From Streptomyces wuyuanensis (GTDB lineage: Bacteria; Actinomycetota; Actinomycetes; Streptomycetales; Streptomycetaceae), in assembly GCF_900103455.1 (NCBI RefSeq), contig NZ_FNHI01000019.1, positions 103,319-167,318 of the forward strand: DNA of 64,000 nt, given 5' to 3'. The translations under genes and the position numbers were made by a program. Shown one piece after another: positions 16,070-24,552 of the stretch (position 1 is the stretch's first letter; each line of letters begins with the position of its first letter). Below the pieces are notes generated by a model. The model saw nothing but the letters and a program-made list of their open reading frames with translations, did not search any database and was not told where the DNA came from.

Positions 16070-17344
16070 ATGACGTCGAATGCGACACCGAGGTTCTCCG
16101 TCTTCACCCCCAGCCACCGGCCACGTTTCCTGGACGAGTGCCTGGCGACACTTCAGGCCCAGTCCTGCTCCGACTGGGAGTGGATCGTGCTGCTCAACAA
16201 CGGTGCGCGGTGGCGGCCGGAGCAGCCCGACGACCGTGTCCGGGTGGAGATCGCGGACGGGCTCCGGGGGGTGGGAGCGGCGAAGCGCAGGGCCTGCGAA
16301 CTCGCGCGCGGCGAGATCCTCGTGGAACTCGACCACGACGACCTCCTGGCGCGGGACTGCCTGGCCGAGCTCGGGAAGGCGTTCGACGAGCACCCGGAAG
16401 CCGTCCTCGTCTACAGCAACACCGCCCAGATCACCGAGGACGGCGGACGCGACGACACCCGGTTCAACGAGACGCACGGCTGGCAGTACGAAGAGGTCGA
16501 CGTCGACGGCCGCCGGCTGCTGGCCGCGAAGACGATGGCACCGACGCCGCACAACGTCTCGTACATCTGGTACGCGCCGAACCACGTGCGGTCGTTCCGC
16601 AAGGACGTGTACGAGAAGGTCGGCGGCTACGACGCAACCCGCACCGTCCTCGACGACCAGGACCTGATGTGCCGTCTGTTCCAGGCGGGGGACTTCCACC
16701 ACATCGAGCGCTGCCTCTACCTCCAGCGCATCCACACCGCCAACACGCAGCGCGACCCCCAGATCAACGCGCACATCCAGCGGGAGACGGTGGCCCTGTA
16801 CGACAAGTACATCGAGGCCAACGCCCTCGCCTGGACGCAGCGCCGCGGGCTGCTGGCACTGGACCTCGGCGCGGCCCACCGGAAGCCGCCGGGGTACCTG
16901 GGAGTGGACCAGCACGCGGGGGACGGCGTCGACATCGTCGCCACCCTCCCCGGCAGGCTCGACCTGCCCGACAACTCCGTCGGCCTGCTGCGGGCGGTGG
17001 ACTTCCTCGAGCACGTGCCGGCGAAGGTGCCGTTGATCAACGAGTTGTACCGGCTGCTGGCGCCCGGGGGCATGCTCCTCACCATGACGCCCAGCTCCGA
17101 CGGCCGCGGGGCCTACCAGGACCCCACGCACGTGGCGTTCTACAACGAGAACTCCTTCTGGTACTACACCGACAACCAGTACCGGGCGTTCGTCCCCGAG
17201 ATCGAGGCGCGGTTCCAGAACTCCCGCCTCGTCACGTACTTCCCGACCGACTGGCACTCCAAGAACGACATCTCCTACGTGGTGGCGAACCTCATCGCCA
17301 TGAAGGAGGGCGCGGCGCGCTGCGGCGGACCGCTGCTCGTGTAG
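16070..17344 (+). CDS. Family-2 glycosyltransferase fused to a SAM methyltransferase-like domain
   Basis: 424 residues. The N-terminal GT-A domain (about 1-255) has FSVFTPSHRPRFLDECLATL and the metal-binding DHDD at 88-91, with GVGAAKRRACELARGEI before it. The C-terminal part (about 260-424) resembles a class I methyltransferase: LALDLGAAHRKPPGYLGVDQ, DFLEHV and LLAPGGMLLTMTPS. The glycine-rich loop reads DLGAAH, so SAM binding is plausible but not certain. It probably transfers a sugar and methylates the product or acceptor. It forms an operon with the TPR gene and lies convergent to rmlDBC, so a rhamnose-containing surface glycan is a reasonable but unproven substrate. Confidence 0.82.
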   Translation: MTSNATPRFSVFTPSHRPRFLDECLATLQAQSCSDWEWIVLLNNGARWRPEQPDDRVRVEIADGLRGVGAAKRRACELARGEILVELDHDDLLARDCLAELGKAFDEHPEAVLVYSNTAQITEDGGRDDTRFNETHGWQYEEVDVDGRRLLAAKTMAPTPHNVSYIWYAPNHVRSFRKDVYEKVGGYDATRTVLDDQDLMCRLFQAGDFHHIERCLYLQRIHTANTQRDPQINAHIQRETVALYDKYIEANALAWTQRRGLLALDLGAAHRKPPGYLGVDQHAGDGVDIVATLPGRLDLPDNSVGLLRAVDFLEHVPAKVPLINELYRLLAPGGMLLTMTPSSDGRGAYQDPTHVAFYNENSFWYYTDNQYRAFVPEIEARFQNSRLVTYFPTDWHSKNDISYVVANLIAMKEGAARCGGPLLV

Positions 17345-17423
17345 TCCCCCTGCCCGCCCCAGGGCGCCGTCCGCCCGCGGAGGGACTTGCCGGGCACGGC
17401 GTGGTACCGCCCCGGGTGACAGA

Positions 17424-17459
17424 GGACGAGGCCGCAGCTTCCGGGCTGCGGCCTCGTCC
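17424..17459. terminator. 14-bp perfect hairpin between convergent genes
   Basis: GGACGAGGCCGCAG (17424-17437) pairs perfectly with CTGCGGCCTCGTCC (17446-17459) around an 8-base loop. It lies between the GT/methyltransferase gene and rmlD and probably ends both transcripts. Confidence 0.85.
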
Positions 17460-17585
17460 GTTCGCGGGTCCCGGCGGCCCGACGCTGCCGGGGCGGTGGT
17501 CGGCCGCCGGCTCACGGGAACCCGGTCGGCCGGCGGTCTTCGGCCGGTGCCCGTTCCGGGACGGGGCGGCACCGTGGGTCCGGCG

Positions 17586-18488
17586 TCAGCCCGAGGTGCG
17601 TGCAGCGGCCGCCAGCGCGGCGAACGCCGGCGTGTTCAGTGCCTCGGGCAGTTGGGCGTCCCACCGGGGCTGGGGCGGGACGCCCGTGCGCGGCCAGCCG
17701 TCGTGCCCCAGCACCCCGAACGCCGGCCGCGTGGCGGGCCGTGGAAAGGCCACGGCGCCGACGGGGCGGATCCGTTCGGGGTCGAGACCGCCGAGCCGGA
17801 AGGTCTCCCTGGCCAGTCCGTACCAGGTGGTGTGGCCGGTCGCCGTGCCGTGGTAGACGCCCGCCGGCGCGCGGCCGGCGAGGGCCGCGCGGCCGAGCGC
17901 GGCCAGCTGGCGGGCGAGCGCACGGGACCAGGTCGGCTGCCCGTGCTGGTCCGCGACCACGTCCAGCGTCTCGCGTCGGCCGGCGAGTTCGAGCATCGTG
18001 GTCACGAAGTTGCGTCCGTGCGTCCCGTACAGCCAGGCGGTGCGCACCGTGTAGCCGGTGTCGGGCAGGAGTTCGGCCACCGCGCGCTCCCCTGCCAGCT
18101 TGCTCCGGCCGTAGGCGTTGACGGGGGCGGTCGGCGCGCCCTCGGCGTAAGGGTCCTCGGCGTCGCCGGGGAAGACGTAGTCGGTGGAGACGTGCAGCAG
18201 GACCGCCCCGCTGTCCGCGCAGGCCCTCGCGAGATGGCGGACGCCGCTGCCGTTGACGGCGGTCGCCGCCTCCTCGGCGCGCTCGGCCGCGTCGACGTCC
18301 GTCCACGCCGCGCAGTTGACGACCACACGGTGTCCGTCGACGGCCGCGCGCACCGCGGCCGGGTCGGTGATGTCGAGCTGGTGCCGGGTCAGCCCGGTCA
18401 CGTCGGCGCCGCGGTCGGCGGCGAGTTCCGTCAGCACGTCGCGGCCGAGCATCCCGCCCGCGCCGGTCACCAGCCAGTTCGTGGTCAT
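17586..18488 (-). CDS. rfbD: dTDP-4-dehydrorhamnose reductase
   Basis: 300 residues. NAD(P)-binding GAGGMLG (9-15), HVSTDYVFPG near 99-108, catalytic Tyr126 and Lys130 in YGRSK, and GVYHGTATGHTTWYGLARET near 215. It carries out the last step of dTDP-L-rhamnose synthesis. The ATG overlaps the rmlB stop in an ATGA arrangement, so it is translationally coupled. The upstream in-frame extension to 18545 overlaps rmlB and is not used. Confidence 0.93.
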   Translation of the reverse strand: MTTNWLVTGAGGMLGRDVLTELAADRGADVTGLTRHQLDITDPAAVRAAVDGHRVVVNCAAWTDVDAAERAEEAATAVNGSGVRHLARACADSGAVLLHVSTDYVFPGDAEDPYAEGAPTAPVNAYGRSKLAGERAVAELLPDTGYTVRTAWLYGTHGRNFVTTMLELAGRRETLDVVADQHGQPTWSRALARQLAALGRAALAGRAPAGVYHGTATGHTTWYGLARETFRLGGLDPERIRPVGAVAFPRPATRPAFGVLGHDGWPRTGVPPQPRWDAQLPEALNTPAFAALAAAARTSG

Positions 18489-19459
18489 CGCGGCTCCGCC
18501 GCGGCCTTCAGCGGCTCCCACCAGGACCGGTTCTCGCGGTACCACGCGACGGTGGCGGCCAGCCCTTCGGCGAAGGTGATCTGCGGCGCGTAGCCGAGTT
18601 CTTCGCGGATCTTTCCGTCGTCCAGTGAGTAGCGCAGGTCGTGGCCCTTGCGGTCGGGCACGTACTCGACCCGGTCCCAGTCCGCGCCGACGGCGTCGAG
18701 AAGCAGGCCGGTGAGCTTGTGGTTGCTGACCTCCGTCCCACCGCCGATGTGGTAGATCTCCCCGGCCCTCCCCCGGCGCAGGGCGAGGTCGATGCCGCGG
18801 CAGTGGTCGGAGACGTGCAGCCAGTCACGGATGTTGCGGCCGTCACCGTAGAGGGGGACGGACCTGCCGTCGATCAGGTTGGTGATGAACAGCGGGACGA
18901 CCTTCTCGGGGAACTGGTGGGACCCGTAGTTGTTCGTGCACCGGGTGACGACCACATCCAGTCCGTGGGTGCGGTGGTAGGCGAGCACGAGGAGGTCGGC
19001 TGCGCTCTTGGAGGCGGAGTACGGGGAGTTGGGCGCGAGCGGCGACGTCTCGGTCCACGAGCCCTCGCTGATCGAGCCGTACACCTCGTCCGTGGAGACG
19101 TGCAGGAACCGCCCCACGCGATGGCGCAGCGCGGCGTCGAGCAGTACCTGGGTGCCGACGACGTTGGTGCGGACGAAGGGACCCGCCCCCTCGATCGACC
19201 GGTCCACGTGCGACTCGGCCGCGAAGTGCACGACTGCGTCGTGCCCCGCCATCACCTGGTCGACGACATCGGGATCGCAGATGTCACCGCGCACGAACCG
19301 GTAGCCGGGATGCCCGGCCACCGACGCAAGATTCGCCTCGACGCCGGAGTACGTGAGGCTGTCGAGGACCGTGACGCGCAGTGCGGGATCCGTCCGCAGC
19401 CGTTGCCGGACGTACTCCGAACCGATGAATCCGGCTCCGCCGGTCACAAGAACGCGCAT
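18485..19459 (-). CDS. rfbB: dTDP-glucose 4,6-dehydratase
   Basis: 324 residues. GGAGFIG at 7-13, FAAESHVDRSI near 79-89, STDEVYG (122-128, with catalytic Asp124-Glu125), Tyr147 and Lys151 in YSASK, and TRCTNNYGSHQFPEKVVPLF. It converts dTDP-glucose to dTDP-4-keto-6-deoxyglucose. The start at 19459 places the Rossmann motif at the usual distance; longer in-frame extensions are non-coding. It lies in an rmlB-rmlD unit with rmlC upstream, separated by about 210 bases without a gene. Confidence 0.95.
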   Translation of the reverse strand: MRVLVTGGAGFIGSEYVRQRLRTDPALRVTVLDSLTYSGVEANLASVAGHPGYRFVRGDICDPDVVDQVMAGHDAVVHFAAESHVDRSIEGAGPFVRTNVVGTQVLLDAALRHRVGRFLHVSTDEVYGSISEGSWTETSPLAPNSPYSASKSAADLLVLAYHRTHGLDVVVTRCTNNYGSHQFPEKVVPLFITNLIDGRSVPLYGDGRNIRDWLHVSDHCRGIDLALRRGRAGEIYHIGGGTEVSNHKLTGLLLDAVGADWDRVEYVPDRKGHDLRYSLDDGKIREELGYAPQITFAEGLAATVAWYRENRSWWEPLKAAAEPR

Positions 19460-19673
19460 GATTCTCCGATGCTGTTGCCGCCCGTCGTCGTCCCGGGCGT
19501 CCGGTGCTCTTTCCGACGAGCGTGGTGGAATGGCTGCGACGCCCCGGGCGCACGCGTGCGCACACCGTCGGGCGTGCCGGTTCCGCTGACTCGAATCCGC
19601 ATGACGAGATCCACGCGAACGACGAAAGGTCCGCGGGGCGGGCATCGACCGAGGCCCTCCCGCCGCCCGCGTA

Positions 19674-20303
19674 CTACGCCGTCGTCATCGCCGCCGTGTT
19701 CGTCTCCGAGTCGGTTCTCAGACGCCGCCGGTGGGCCAAGCACTCCTCGTAGGAGGGCAGGAGCCCCCGCCGCTCGGCTTCCGCGAGCGTGGGCGCGGCG
19801 GCGTCCTTCTCGGAGAGCTCCGGCGCGAGGTCCGGGGGCCACTCGATGGCCAGCGCAGGGTCGAAGGGGTTGACCCCGTGCTCACGGTGCGGCGCATAGC
19901 CCTCGGAGCAGAGATACACCACGGTGGCTCCCTCCTCCAGGGCCATGAAGGCGTGGCCCAGCCCTTCCGAGAGGTAGACGGCCCGGTGCTCCCGGTCGTC
20001 GAGCCGGACGGCCTCCCACTGTCCGAACGTCGGGGAACCGGTGCGGATGTCCACGACCACGTCGAGCACCGCCCCGCTGACGCAGGTGACGTACTTCGCC
20101 TGCCCGGGCGGGACCGACGCGTAGTGGATGCCGCGAAGCGTGCCGCGCACCGAACGGGAGCAGTTCGCCTGCTCCAGCCGGAGAGTGTGGCCGGTCAGCT
20201 CCCGGAACCGGTCGGCCCGGAACCACTCGTGGAAACGGCCCCTTCGGTCGGTGAGGACGCGGGGGGTGTCCGCCCAGGCCCCTTCGATGCCAAGTGGTCT
20301 CAT
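19674..20303 (-). CDS. rfbC: dTDP-4-dehydrorhamnose 3,5-epimerase
   Basis: 209 residues. RmlC cupin with LRGIH (catalytic His60), DVVVDIRTGSPTFGQWEAV, YLSEGLGHAFMALEE, Tyr130 in VVYLCSEGYAP, and NPFDPALAIEWP. It double-epimerises the keto sugar. The AAGGA-type ribosome site lies 9-12 bases before the ATG. About 50 bases separate it from rmlA upstream, so A-C-B-D reads as one transcriptional direction. Confidence 0.93.
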   Translation of the reverse strand: MRPLGIEGAWADTPRVLTDRRGRFHEWFRADRFRELTGHTLRLEQANCSRSVRGTLRGIHYASVPPGQAKYVTCVSGAVLDVVVDIRTGSPTFGQWEAVRLDDREHRAVYLSEGLGHAFMALEEGATVVYLCSEGYAPHREHGVNPFDPALAIEWPPDLAPELSEKDAAAPTLAEAERRGLLPSYEECLAHRRRLRTDSETNTAAMTTA

Positions 20304-20354
20304 GTCGTCCGTTCCTTCCGCGCGTGCGGGTGTGCCGGCTGCCGCGTCCCTCCG

Positions 20355-21293
20355 TCAGGGCGTCGGGACCGGCTCCGTCCGCAGCGGCTCGTACGTGTGG
20401 GTCCCGCTGCCGCGCTGGGGCATGAGGGTGCACGGCGCCTCGTCCAGCAGGCCGAGCAGGTACTGGCCGTAGCCGCTCTTGAGCAGTGGCCGGGCCAGGG
20501 AGCGGAGCCGGTCGTCGTCGATCAGCCCGGCCCGCCAGACCGCTTCCTCGACACAGCCGATCTTGAAGCCCTGACGCTCCTCGATGACCCGGACGAACTC
20601 CGAAGCCTGGACCATCGACGCGAGGGTGCCCGTGTCCAGCCAGGCGGTGCCGCGGTCGAGCTTCGTGACCTGGAGCTCACCGGCCGCCAGATAGGCGCGG
20701 TTGACGTCGGTGATCTCCAACTCGCCCCGTTCGCTGGGCCGCAGGCCGCGGGCGATCTCCACGACACGGTTGTCGTAGAAGTACAGGCCGGGCACCGCGT
20801 ACCGGGACTTGGGCCGGGCCGGCTTCCTCGATCGACAGGGCCCGGCCGTGCTCGTCGAACTCGACCCGTAGGCCGAGGGGTTGGCGACCTGGTACGCGAA
20901 CACCCGGCCCCCGATCGTGTTCGCGCAGTGGGCCAGCCGGGTGCCGAGGCCGCTGCCGTGGAAGATGTTGTCACCCAGGATGAGTGCGACCGGCTCGTCC
21001 TCGATGAACTCCGCGCCCAGTACGAAGGCCTGGGCGATGCCCTCCGGTCGTTCCTGCACGGCGTAGGTGATCCGCAGTCCCAGCCGGCTGCCGTCGTCGA
21101 GCAGCCGTTGGAACTGCTCCTGCTGATCCGGGGTCGTGATGACGAGGATTTCACCGACCCCCGCCATCACCAATGTGGACAGCGGGTAATAGACCATCGG
21201 TTTGTCGAACACCGGGAGCAGTTGCTTGGACACCGAACGGGTCAGCGGCCACAGCCCCGAACCTCTGCCCCCAGCCAGCAGAATTCCACGCAT
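20355..21293 (-). CDS. rfbA: Glucose-1-phosphate thymidylyltransferase with an internal out-of-frame segment
   Basis: 312 residues. MRGILLAGG, SKQLLPVFDKPMVYYPLSTL, GDNIFHGSGLG and RYAVPGLYFYDNRVVE identify RmlA. Two oddities are visible. First, the nucleotide-binding signature reads GGRGSGLWPLT, with Gly13 where family members carry the phosphate-binding Arg. Second, residues 144-156 (SSSTSTAGPCRSR) are unlike RmlA, but the same bases shifted by one (20826-20867) read VEFDEHGRALSIEE, the expected sequence. Losses of about 4 and 2 bases flanking it would explain this and restore the frame. The substrate-contacting Glu before Lys157 is lost. The protein may be inactive, or the sequence may contain errors. 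Confidence 0.85.
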   Translation of the reverse strand: MRGILLAGGRGSGLWPLTRSVSKQLLPVFDKPMVYYPLSTLVMAGVGEILVITTPDQQEQFQRLLDDGSRLGLRITYAVQERPEGIAQAFVLGAEFIEDEPVALILGDNIFHGSGLGTRLAHCANTIGGRVFAYQVANPSAYGSSSTSTAGPCRSRKPARPKSRYAVPGLYFYDNRVVEIARGLRPSERGELEITDVNRAYLAAGELQVTKLDRGTAWLDTGTLASMVQASEFVRVIEERQGFKIGCVEEAVWRAGLIDDDRLRSLARPLLKSGYGQYLLGLLDEAPCTLMPQRGSGTHTYEPLRTEPVPTP

Positions 21294-21408
21294 GGGGCAA
21301 CCGTAAGGGCCCCTGCCTCACAGACTTGGATGCGGCATGCGGCTGTTGCGCAAGACGAGGGCTGACAACACGAGGAGTTCGGCTCGACGGCGGGCCCGCG
21401 CACGACGG

Positions 21409-22566
21409 TCAGACGCGGGTCGGTCCGGCGACCGCCTCGGCCAGCAGACGGCGCCCGGCCGGGGTGGCAAGGACGCCGCGGAGGGCGGTGTCCCTTACGG
21501 TCCGGGCGGGTGCCGAGCGCAGGACCCAGGCTCGGGTGGCGAGGTCGGTGCGGGCGAGCACGCCCACCGCGTCGGAGCGCCGTGCGCGGCGCCAGGCCGT
21601 GAGCCCGTCCGCGGACGGGCCGGCGCGGGCGGTCGCGTCGGGCAGGACGGCGGCGAGGGAGACGGCGTCACGCAGGCCCAGGTTGAGTCCCTGGCCGCCG
21701 ACCGGACTGCACACATGGGCGGCGTCTCCGATCAGGAGCACCCGCCGGCTTCGGTGGTGCACGGCGAGGCGCCGCTGTGTGCGGAAGGTGCTCGTCCAGC
21801 GGCATTCGCGGACCGTGGCCGTCCACCCCCGGGCCGCCGCTTCGGCTGCCAGAGCCTCCGTGCCGTCCGTGTCGCCCGGCCGCGGGCCGTGGGGCAGGTG
21901 CAGCACCACCCGAGCCCAGCCCTCGAGGTGCATCGGCAGCACCACGAGCAGCCCGCGTGGCCCGCCGATCATGTGGACCCTCCCGGGGTCCAGTGACGGA
22001 TCCTCCACCCGAAGGTCGGCGAGCTGCCAGGTGCCGGGATAGGTCCGGCCGCGAAACGCCGCACCGGCCAGGGCGCGCAGAGTGCTCGACGCTCCGTCGG
22101 CCGCCACCACCCAGCGGGCGCGCAGCGGATCGAGGGCGTCCGACAGCACGGTGACACCGCCGGCGTCCTCCTCGGCCGATCGGACCGCCGCGGAACGGTG
22201 CACGCGCACACCGGCGCGCCCGGCCTCCTCGGCGAGCAGGCCCTCGGTCGCGCACTGCGGAACGGTCAGGATGTACGGGTACGGGGAGCTCAGCCGTGCC
22301 AGACCGAAGCCGCCGAGCCTGCGGCTCTGCGACCACATCTCGACCGCGTCCACGCGCCTGCCGAGCGGATGCAGCGACTCGGCCAGCCCACTCGGCGCGA
22401 GGGCCTCCAGGGTCCTCGCGTGCAGGTCCGTCGCCCGGGACTCGGTAACCGGCCCCGGACGGCGTTCCAGCACGACCACGCCCAGACCCGCCCGGGCCAG
22501 CAGCAGTGCGGCGCTCAGTCCGACGGGCCCCGCCCCCACGACCACCACATCAGTGTCAACCCCCAT
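21409..22566 (-). CDS. FAD-dependent aromatic-type monooxygenase
   Basis: 385 residues. FAD motif GAGPVG at 11-16, ERRPGPVTESRATDLHARTLE (the Arg-rich second motif), and GDAAHVCSPVGGQGLNLGLR near 285-305, the pattern of p-hydroxybenzoate-hydroxylase-like enzymes. It hydroxylates an aromatic or polyketide-like substrate using NAD(P)H; the substrate is unknown. No companion pathway genes flank it. A short upstream GTG (VPD) is an alternative start, and the ribosome site is weak in both cases. Confidence 0.87.
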   Translation of the reverse strand: MGVDTDVVVVGAGPVGLSAALLLARAGLGVVVLERRPGPVTESRATDLHARTLEALAPSGLAESLHPLGRRVDAVEMWSQSRRLGGFGLARLSSPYPYILTVPQCATEGLLAEEAGRAGVRVHRSAAVRSAEEDAGGVTVLSDALDPLRARWVVAADGASSTLRALAGAAFRGRTYPGTWQLADLRVEDPSLDPGRVHMIGGPRGLLVVLPMHLEGWARVVLHLPHGPRPGDTDGTEALAAEAAARGWTATVRECRWTSTFRTQRRLAVHHRSRRVLLIGDAAHVCSPVGGQGLNLGLRDAVSLAAVLPDATARAGPSADGLTAWRRARRSDAVGVLARTDLATRAWVLRSAPARTVRDTALRGVLATPAGRRLLAEAVAGPTRV

Positions 22567-22864
22567 ATCCGGCACTCTAGTCGGAACCGGATCAGGCCCG
22601 GAGTGGTCGGCCGTACGGGACCGTCCGGGGTGGAGTGCGGCGGCGTTTCCCGCCGCCGCACGGCAACCGGCAGGGACGCGGACGCACCCTGCGGGACCCG
22701 TGCCCAGACCCGTACCCGCGCATCGGGCACCCGCCGGGCGGCGCTCCACGCTCCCGGGCGGCGCGGAAACGGTCCCCGGCGGATGATGGGAGGAGGACGA
22801 CGCGGCCGCAGGCCGTCTCGTGTGCGTGCGTGCCGGCGGCAGGATGGCGAGGGAGGTGTCCGTC

Positions 22865-23719
22865 ATGGGCGATGTGACGGGCGCGAGCGACATCGACCGG
22901 GCCGTGAAGGCCAAGCACCGGGCGATGTGGGCGCTGGGCGACTACTCGGCGGTGGCGGACCAGCTGATCCCGGCCCTGGGCAGGACGCTGGTGGACGCCT
23001 GCGGCATACGCCCTGGGACGCGGGTCCTGGACGTGGCGGCAGGTACCGGCAACGCCGCGATCCCGGCGGCAATGGCCGGGGCCGATGTCGTCGCATCGGA
23101 TCTGACGCCCGAACTCCTCGATGTGGGCAGGCTGATCGCGGGGAGACTCGGCGTCGAACTCGAATGGCGCGAGGCCGACGCGGAAGCGCTGCCCTTCGGC
23201 GACGGCGTCTTCGACACCGTCATGTCCTGCGTGGGAGTCATGTTCGCACCGCACCACCAGGCCGGCGCGGACGAGATGCTGCGAGTCTGCCGGCCCGGGG
23301 GCACGATCGGGCTGCTCAACTGGACCCCCGAGGGCTTCATCGGCCGCATGTTCGCGACGATGAAGCCGTACGCTCCCCCACCACCGCCCGGCGCGCAGCC
23401 CCCGCCGCTGTGGGGCGTCGAGGACCATGTGCGGGCTCTGCTCGGTGAGCGGGTCGTCGCGGTGGAAGCTCGCCGGGACACCGTACGCGTGGACCGGTTC
23501 ACGACCCCCGAGGAGTTCCGCGACTACTTCAAGAAGAACTACGGGCCCACGATCGCGGTCTACCGCAACATCGCCGACGATCCCGAACGCGTCGCCGGCC
23601 TGGACCGGGAACTGGCCGCCCTCGCACGCGAGCACGCCTCCCCCACCGGCGCCGCCGACGACGGCTCCGGCATGGCCATGGACTGGGAGTATCTGCTGCT
23701 GACCGCGCGCCGCCGCTGA
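22865..23719 (+). CDS. Class I SAM-dependent methyltransferase
   Basis: 284 residues from the ATG at 22865, chosen because GGGAGGTG lies 6-13 bases upstream; an upstream in-frame ATG (22844) is less well placed. VLDVAAGTGNAAIPAAMAGA is the SAM-binding motif I, ALPFGDGVFDTVMS motif II, and MLRVCRPGGTIGLLNWTPEG follows. It belongs to the ubiquinone/menaquinone-type Methyltransf_11 group; the acceptor is unknown. It is convergent to the nitrobindin-like gene. Confidence 0.88.
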   Translation: MGDVTGASDIDRAVKAKHRAMWALGDYSAVADQLIPALGRTLVDACGIRPGTRVLDVAAGTGNAAIPAAMAGADVVASDLTPELLDVGRLIAGRLGVELEWREADAEALPFGDGVFDTVMSCVGVMFAPHHQAGADEMLRVCRPGGTIGLLNWTPEGFIGRMFATMKPYAPPPPPGAQPPPLWGVEDHVRALLGERVVAVEARRDTVRVDRFTTPEEFRDYFKKNYGPTIAVYRNIADDPERVAGLDRELAALAREHASPTGAADDGSGMAMDWEYLLLTARRR

Positions 23720-23776
23720 CGCGTGACGCGGTCTCGAGCATGCCCGGCCCCCGTGGTCGGACCGACCGCCCCCTGG

Positions 23777-24337
23777 TCAGGACGACCGGCCCCGGTCTCC
23801 GCGTCGCAGCCGCGCCGCAAGATGGTGCTGCAGCGGCCGTCCGACCGCCGCGAGGTCGTGGACGAAGTCGAGCGTCGCAACGTCGGTCAGGGTGTAGCGG
23901 CGCCGGGTGGCGGTGACCTCCTTGGCCGTGGGGGTCAGCGCGACCTGATGGGTGGTGAGGTCGAGGGTGCCCTGGTCCACGCGACCGACCAGGATCTCCG
24001 CGATACCGGTGGGCTGGGTGATCAGTGCTTCCACGCGCCCCTCGGGCTGCACCCGCCACCATCCGCTCTCCCGGGCCGCGGGCCTGAGCGGGTCTTCGTC
24101 CGCGTCCAGCAGCCATGCGCGAGCCTCGTAGCGGAGGAACGGCCGTCCGTCATGGCTGAAGGTGACCTCCTGTCCGTACGTGAACTCCTCTGCGAGCGTC
24201 GGGTACCCGCCGCGCCCCCGCCCGGTCCAGGCCCCCAGGAACCCGATCAGCGGCGCGAGCAGGGGATGCGGCTCGGGCGCCTCGTCCGGTCGAAGGGCAT
24301 CGGGATACGGGGGCTGCTGGACGGGCTCGAACGCCAT
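23777..24337 (-). CDS. Nitrobindin-like heme-binding beta-barrel protein
   Basis: 186 residues. HPLLAPLIGFLGAWTGRGRGG holds the GxWxGxG signature; EVTFSHDGRPFLRYEARAWL and ESGWWRVQPEGRVEALITQP follow the nitrobindin/FABP-like pattern, and LTPTAKEVTATRRRYTL is near the C-terminus. Family members bind ferric heme and may sense or isomerise peroxynitrite. The heme-ligating His is expected in the last quarter, where HDLAAVGRPLQHH supplies candidates. Confidence 0.87.
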   Translation of the reverse strand: MAFEPVQQPPYPDALRPDEAPEPHPLLAPLIGFLGAWTGRGRGGYPTLAEEFTYGQEVTFSHDGRPFLRYEARAWLLDADEDPLRPAARESGWWRVQPEGRVEALITQPTGIAEILVGRVDQGTLDLTTHQVALTPTAKEVTATRRRYTLTDVATLDFVHDLAAVGRPLQHHLAARLRRGDRGRSS

Positions 24338-24552
24338 GCGTGCTCCTGAGGTGGGGCGGGTACCGGGGGCAGCCTATGGGCTGTGCGCCTTTCGATCCTC
24401 GACGGAGAGGCGGCGTCCTCCAGGGGCCGCCGTCGGGCCTCGCGACGACGGTGGACGGTTCCACCGGCTCTCACACCGATTGCCCACGGGCCCGGCCGTG
24501 ATGGAGTCCCCGCGCAACCCGGCCGGCCGGCTGCCTCCCCGCGGGCCCGCGA

